Source: Dichomitus squalens LYAD-421 SS1 | Taxonomy: Eukaryota; Basidiomycota; Agaricomycetes; Polyporales; Polyporaceae | Assembly: GCF_000275845.1 (NCBI RefSeq) | Contig: NW_006766969.1 | Coordinates: 33,084-97,083, forward strand | Length of the DNA: 64,000 nt | Direction of reading: 5' to 3' | Shown: one piece after another, positions 61,401 to 64,000 of the stretch | Position numbering within the stretch: position 1 is the stretch's first letter | How the letters are laid out: every line of letters begins with the position of its first letter | Program-made: the position numbers and the translations under genes | Notes under the pieces: model-generated | What the model saw: only the letters and a program-made list of their open reading frames with translations | What the model was told of the DNA's origin: nothing | Database searches by the model: none

Positions 61401-61723
61401 GGGCTCAACAATGACGGGCGGTTCGTCGGGGGTATCCTCGCCGTCCCTCGAGATGGAGACGTCGCCGGCGTCGACGTCCTGGGACTGCCTGCGGCTTCCA
61501 GCATCTTTGAAAATCGAGCCGCGGCGGCTGGGCTTCTTGTGTTTTGGCGTCTCGGGGAGTGCGGGACTAGAGGAGGAGGAGCTGGGGGTGGGACTGCCGG
61601 CGGGGTCGACCATCGACTTGGACCTGTCGCGGTTGGTCTTCAGAAATTTGGGGAGTTTAGGGCCATGATTGGAGCCAGTCGGCGACGAGGGCGAGGGCGA
61701 TGCGCGCGATGGTTTGGTGGACA

Positions 61724-61724
<1 letters not shown>
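58464..61724 (-). CDS. atg4: Autophagy cysteine protease Atg4 (peptidase C54)
   Basis: Processes Atg8 to expose its C-terminal Gly and later removes its lipid anchor. The ATG at 61724 opens a Ser/Pro-rich N-terminus ([20 protein letters not shown]). Core pieces: [20 protein letters not shown], then the catalytic Cys region [20 protein letters not shown]. After introns come [36 protein letters not shown] and [15 protein letters not shown]. Next are [20 protein letters not shown] and the Asp-Pro-His part [20 protein letters not shown]. Substrate-groove residues follow in [20 protein letters not shown]. Low-complexity inserts lie after DPHH (about 110 residues) and between the N-terminal core blocks, and the C-terminal tail is long and acidic, ending DADDF. 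At about 1,000 residues it is more than twice yeast Atg4. All core residues are present, so it is expected to be active. Confidence 0.92.

Positions 61725-61753
<29 letters not shown>
61725..61753 (-). repeat. Trinucleotide microsatellite directly before the atg4 start
   Basis: About ten perfect CGA/TCG units end at the start codon, so the sense strand reads repeated CGA running into ATG. It lies in the 5' leader and is expected to vary in length between strains. Confidence 0.85.
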
Positions 61754-61755
<2 letters not shown>

Positions 61756-63116
61756 GGCAAGAGGAGAGTTGGGCACGGGCGTCGCCGGTGCGGTGCGACA
61801 AGGGCTCCCCCGGCCTCCGGCGCCAAACCGGTCTTTCTGTACTTGTCCCTCTTCCACCAGGTTGAAGTGGTTTCCCTCAGCCCCCTCTAATCGTCTCACA
61901 CAGCACAGATGCACCCGACGAATGCTGGACAATGTTGACTGTGGCAGAGACCCTGCATGTGTCCCATTGGCTATTCATGAGGCCAAATGCCGGCATGACG
62001 TCCACATGACTTGGTTCTGGCGCTTCATCTGTCCTCAACCTGCAATGGGGACCTAGAGCGTCGGAAGTGGTCTTCGGGCTAATGACGGAGTGATCGCCTA
62101 GATTCTCTATGTCCTGAAGCAATTTCAGCCTCGATAAAGGGTTGGTGAGATAGAAGGACCGTTGAACGTTCTCACAACCCCAGATTGCGGTGAGCGCACT
62201 CCCGTAACATGAAAGCCGAATATCAGCGTTAACAGTCGTGTTGTGGCGCCCAACTATAGCCATCTCGCGGAGACATACGACTCCTCTTCTCGATACTGAG
62301 GAAGTCTACCCCCTGCCGGTCCAACGGTAGCTAGCAGATGAGTTGGAGTGGCAAAGATCCCTGGTGGCGCTCACGATGACTTAGCCCTTGCACTCGCCTT
62401 TGTTGAGCTGGATGCGAGGCGCCTATGCTGCCCTTCCGCTGTTTGACATGAGACGAAGCCAGACAATGGGTCAGATGCGAATATCTGAATGACCATGTGG
62501 GACAGCGCCTGTCTAATTCGATAACACCCGCAAGCAAGACTGGTTCGAGTCTAGCTCGCGGAGGTACTCGCTCGGTTCTATTGCTCGACAAGTTGGTCTG
62601 CAATTGATCACTATCATCTCACAGGCAGAGAAACGCGACACGTCGAGAGGCAGTCAGGTGCATGACTGTGCATAGTGACGACACGCTTCTCGTTGCTTGT
62701 ATCAGGGCTGCCAGTGAATACCTTCCGGCCCACCCTGCTGAAGTCAATATCAGGCTGTCATTCTCAATATCTCTTGTTTGTCACGCTTAGGATTCAGCAA
62801 CAACGGACCTTGTCCAGCTGCTTGATGGTTCAATAAGGCAACCAGGAGAAGGACGTCAGGTACACGGACGATATAACCCCTCAGAATTTCCGTCGGATCG
62901 TGAGGTAGGCCAGAGCTCGAAGGCCACACACGCTTGACCCCACCAGACTAACCTCTGACGACCACCCCGACTTCTGCGTCCATATCTTCCCAGCCTCGGT
63001 CTTGATCCTGTCCGCCTGATGTGGCGTCGATACTAAGACGGCTTCTCATGGCAAGCCGAGGCTGTGAGGCAATGGATGGAAGGGTCATGAATACTCCTGC
63101 CTCCCGTGAATCCCTC
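61754..63116. other. Gene-poor right flank
   Basis: atg4 promoter on the left, then about 1.3 kb without a supportable gene or a repeat I can assign. Confidence 0.45.
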
Positions 63117-63180
63117 TACTGCGCTTCCGCGTTACGCCCTCGGATCCTGCCAGCTTCGCCGAGGGCTCCGACCTCATAAC
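63117..63180 (+). pseudogene. Relic of the repeat family (copy E)
   Basis: A short block reads LRFRVTPSDPASFAEGSDL, matching the LRFRITPAPDPASFYEGSDL block of copy C with a one-codon loss. Upstream and downstream similarity fades quickly (perhaps to 63240), so only a fragment remains. It shows that the family has inserted or duplicated here too. Confidence 0.5.
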
Positions 63181-63753
63181 TAAGTGTCAGAGGCGATACA
63201 TCTCGCCCGTCATTCCGGTCGGTGAAGACGTGAAAGTCAAAGACTTCCATGCCAGTCATGTACACTCTCGGCCAGGAAGTTGCCTTGCCACTTCCCCGAC
63301 GTGTCAGCGGGTGTTCTCCTCGTATTCGGGCAACATACCATCACGAGGGATTGGCTCAAGCACATGGCGTCGACCGACTCGACCCTGAATGTCCTGAGAC
63401 CACAGTACGTCCCTTTCGAAGATAGCCTCACAAACTCGCTCCTGCTCGGACTAATCGCCAGTTGATTAACTTCATTCGTAAGTAGGGTCTGTTGTGTGCT
63501 GCCTCTAACGGTCGCCGCCTCCAGAGCATACACGCAAGCGCGTCGTCGTAGTCCATTTCTTGATAGCGTACCCATGCGCTCGATAGTATCCCTATACGAA
63601 TCCTACAGTCTATCATCGCCATCGGAGTTGGTAGCACCAGTGAATGCAATCCCCCCAGCGCGATGCGACGCAAGCCCATATTAGGTAGAAAAATCTTATG
63701 TAAGGCGCGTAGTTCAAGAACATCCAGCGCTGCGCGAAGAGGACCCGCCATTC
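63181..63753. other. Gene-poor DNA, nothing supported
   Basis: Short frames only, without motifs. Confidence 0.4.
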
Positions 63754-63806
63754 GTGCTCCCGCCCCTCCCTCGCTGCGCTCGGGGGGTCCCCCGAGCCGG
63801 GAGCAC
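63754..63806. repeat. Nested GC-rich hairpin
   Basis: Outer arms GTGCTCCCG (63754-63762) and CGGGAGCAC (63798-63806) are perfect inverted repeats. They enclose a second near-perfect palindrome, GCTCGGGGGGTCCCCCGAGC (63778-63797). A smaller hairpin, GACCCC-TTGT-GGGGTC, follows at 63847-63862. Confidence 0.7.
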
Positions 63807-63890
63807 TCAACTAAAGCCTCGTTCGCGCGAAAAAAATAAGACCGGCGACCCCTTGTGGGGTCAGGAGAAAGACAAGTGCCCAACGGGCCA

Positions 63891-63948
63891 ACCAACCCTA
63901 ACCGCTGACCCCAAAACCCAAACCCTAACTCCCAACCCGAACCCTAAC
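63891..63948 (+). repeat. Degenerate telomere-like repeats (CCCTAA)
   Basis: Several CCCTAA units and one-base variants (CCCAAA, CTCCCAA, CCCGAA) occur close together. Fungal telomeres are normally TTAGGG. The degeneracy and the flanking unique DNA point to an interstitial or subtelomeric tract rather than a chromosome end. Confidence 0.6.
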
Positions 63949-64000
63949 AAGCCTGCTTGGGATTCGAACTCTCGCACCGAAAAGAAAAAATGGCCATCGT

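Noticed and set aside
63955..63985. TGGGATTCGAACTC, resembling a tRNA T-arm on the minus strand
   Set aside because: The five-base T-stem does not pair properly and no complete cloverleaf is visible before the window ends.

Overview
The window is nuclear DNA from a filamentous basidiomycete, most likely a white-rot agaricomycete of the Polyporales type. The reasons are a secreted class II peroxidase with a manganese site, short introns of about 50-65 bases splitting almost every gene, GH16 laminarinase-like genes, a plant/fungal-type single-chain urease, and an Atg4, an Mrh4-like helicase and a Pyp-type tyrosine phosphatase with basidiomycete-style low-complexity inserts. Genes lie on both strands with no operons.

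Layout. 0.7-2.3 kb: short manganese peroxidase (-). 3.7-5.9 kb: copy A of an unrecognised gene family (-), split by a 946-bp element with terminal inverted repeats. 6.8-10.2 kb: urease (+), 12 exons resolved. 11.0-12.3 kb: family copy B (+). 12.8-14.2 kb: decayed GH16 gene (-). 15.6-16.9 kb: family copy C (+), with two adjacent stop codons. 17.3-19.5 kb: aldehyde dehydrogenase (-). 20.6-21.8 kb: NAT9-type acetyltransferase (-). 25.0-26.0 kb: GPR1/FUN34/YaaH membrane protein (+). 26.9-33.0 kb: tandem pair of ABC half-transporter genes (+), the first frameshifted. 34.6-39.6 kb: rhodanese plus tyrosine phosphatase (+). 40.3-41.5 kb: family copy D (-), intact. 43.1-44.6 kb: second GH16 gene (+), with a 4-bp frameshift. 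45.3-46.3 kb: short-chain reductase of the Ayr1 type (-). 49.6-50.9 kb: Rab-like GTPase with a huge insert (+). 51.4-53.0 kb: broken F-box gene (-). 53.8-55.7 kb: Mrh4-like DEAD-box helicase (-). 57.0-57.2 kb: small mitochondrial-type membrane protein (+). 58.5-61.7 kb: Atg4 protease (-). 61.7-64.0 kb: gene-poor DNA with a nested hairpin, a relic of the repeat family and degenerate CCCTAA repeats.

The most distinctive structure is a repeated gene family of unknown function: four long copies and one relic. Three copies keep the same promoter palindrome at a fixed distance (35 bases between its edge and the ATG). Two copies sit head-to-head with a GH16 gene, and the 12.8-16.9 kb and 40.3-44.6 kb blocks form an inverted segmental duplication about 23 kb apart. 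Within these duplicates one family copy (D) looks intact while the partners carry a transposon, a frameshift, stop codons or small tandem-duplication frameshifts. The rest is a mix of lignin-decay genes (peroxidase, glucanase) and housekeeping genes (urease, ALDH, Atg4, Rab, helicase); no metabolic cluster is evident.
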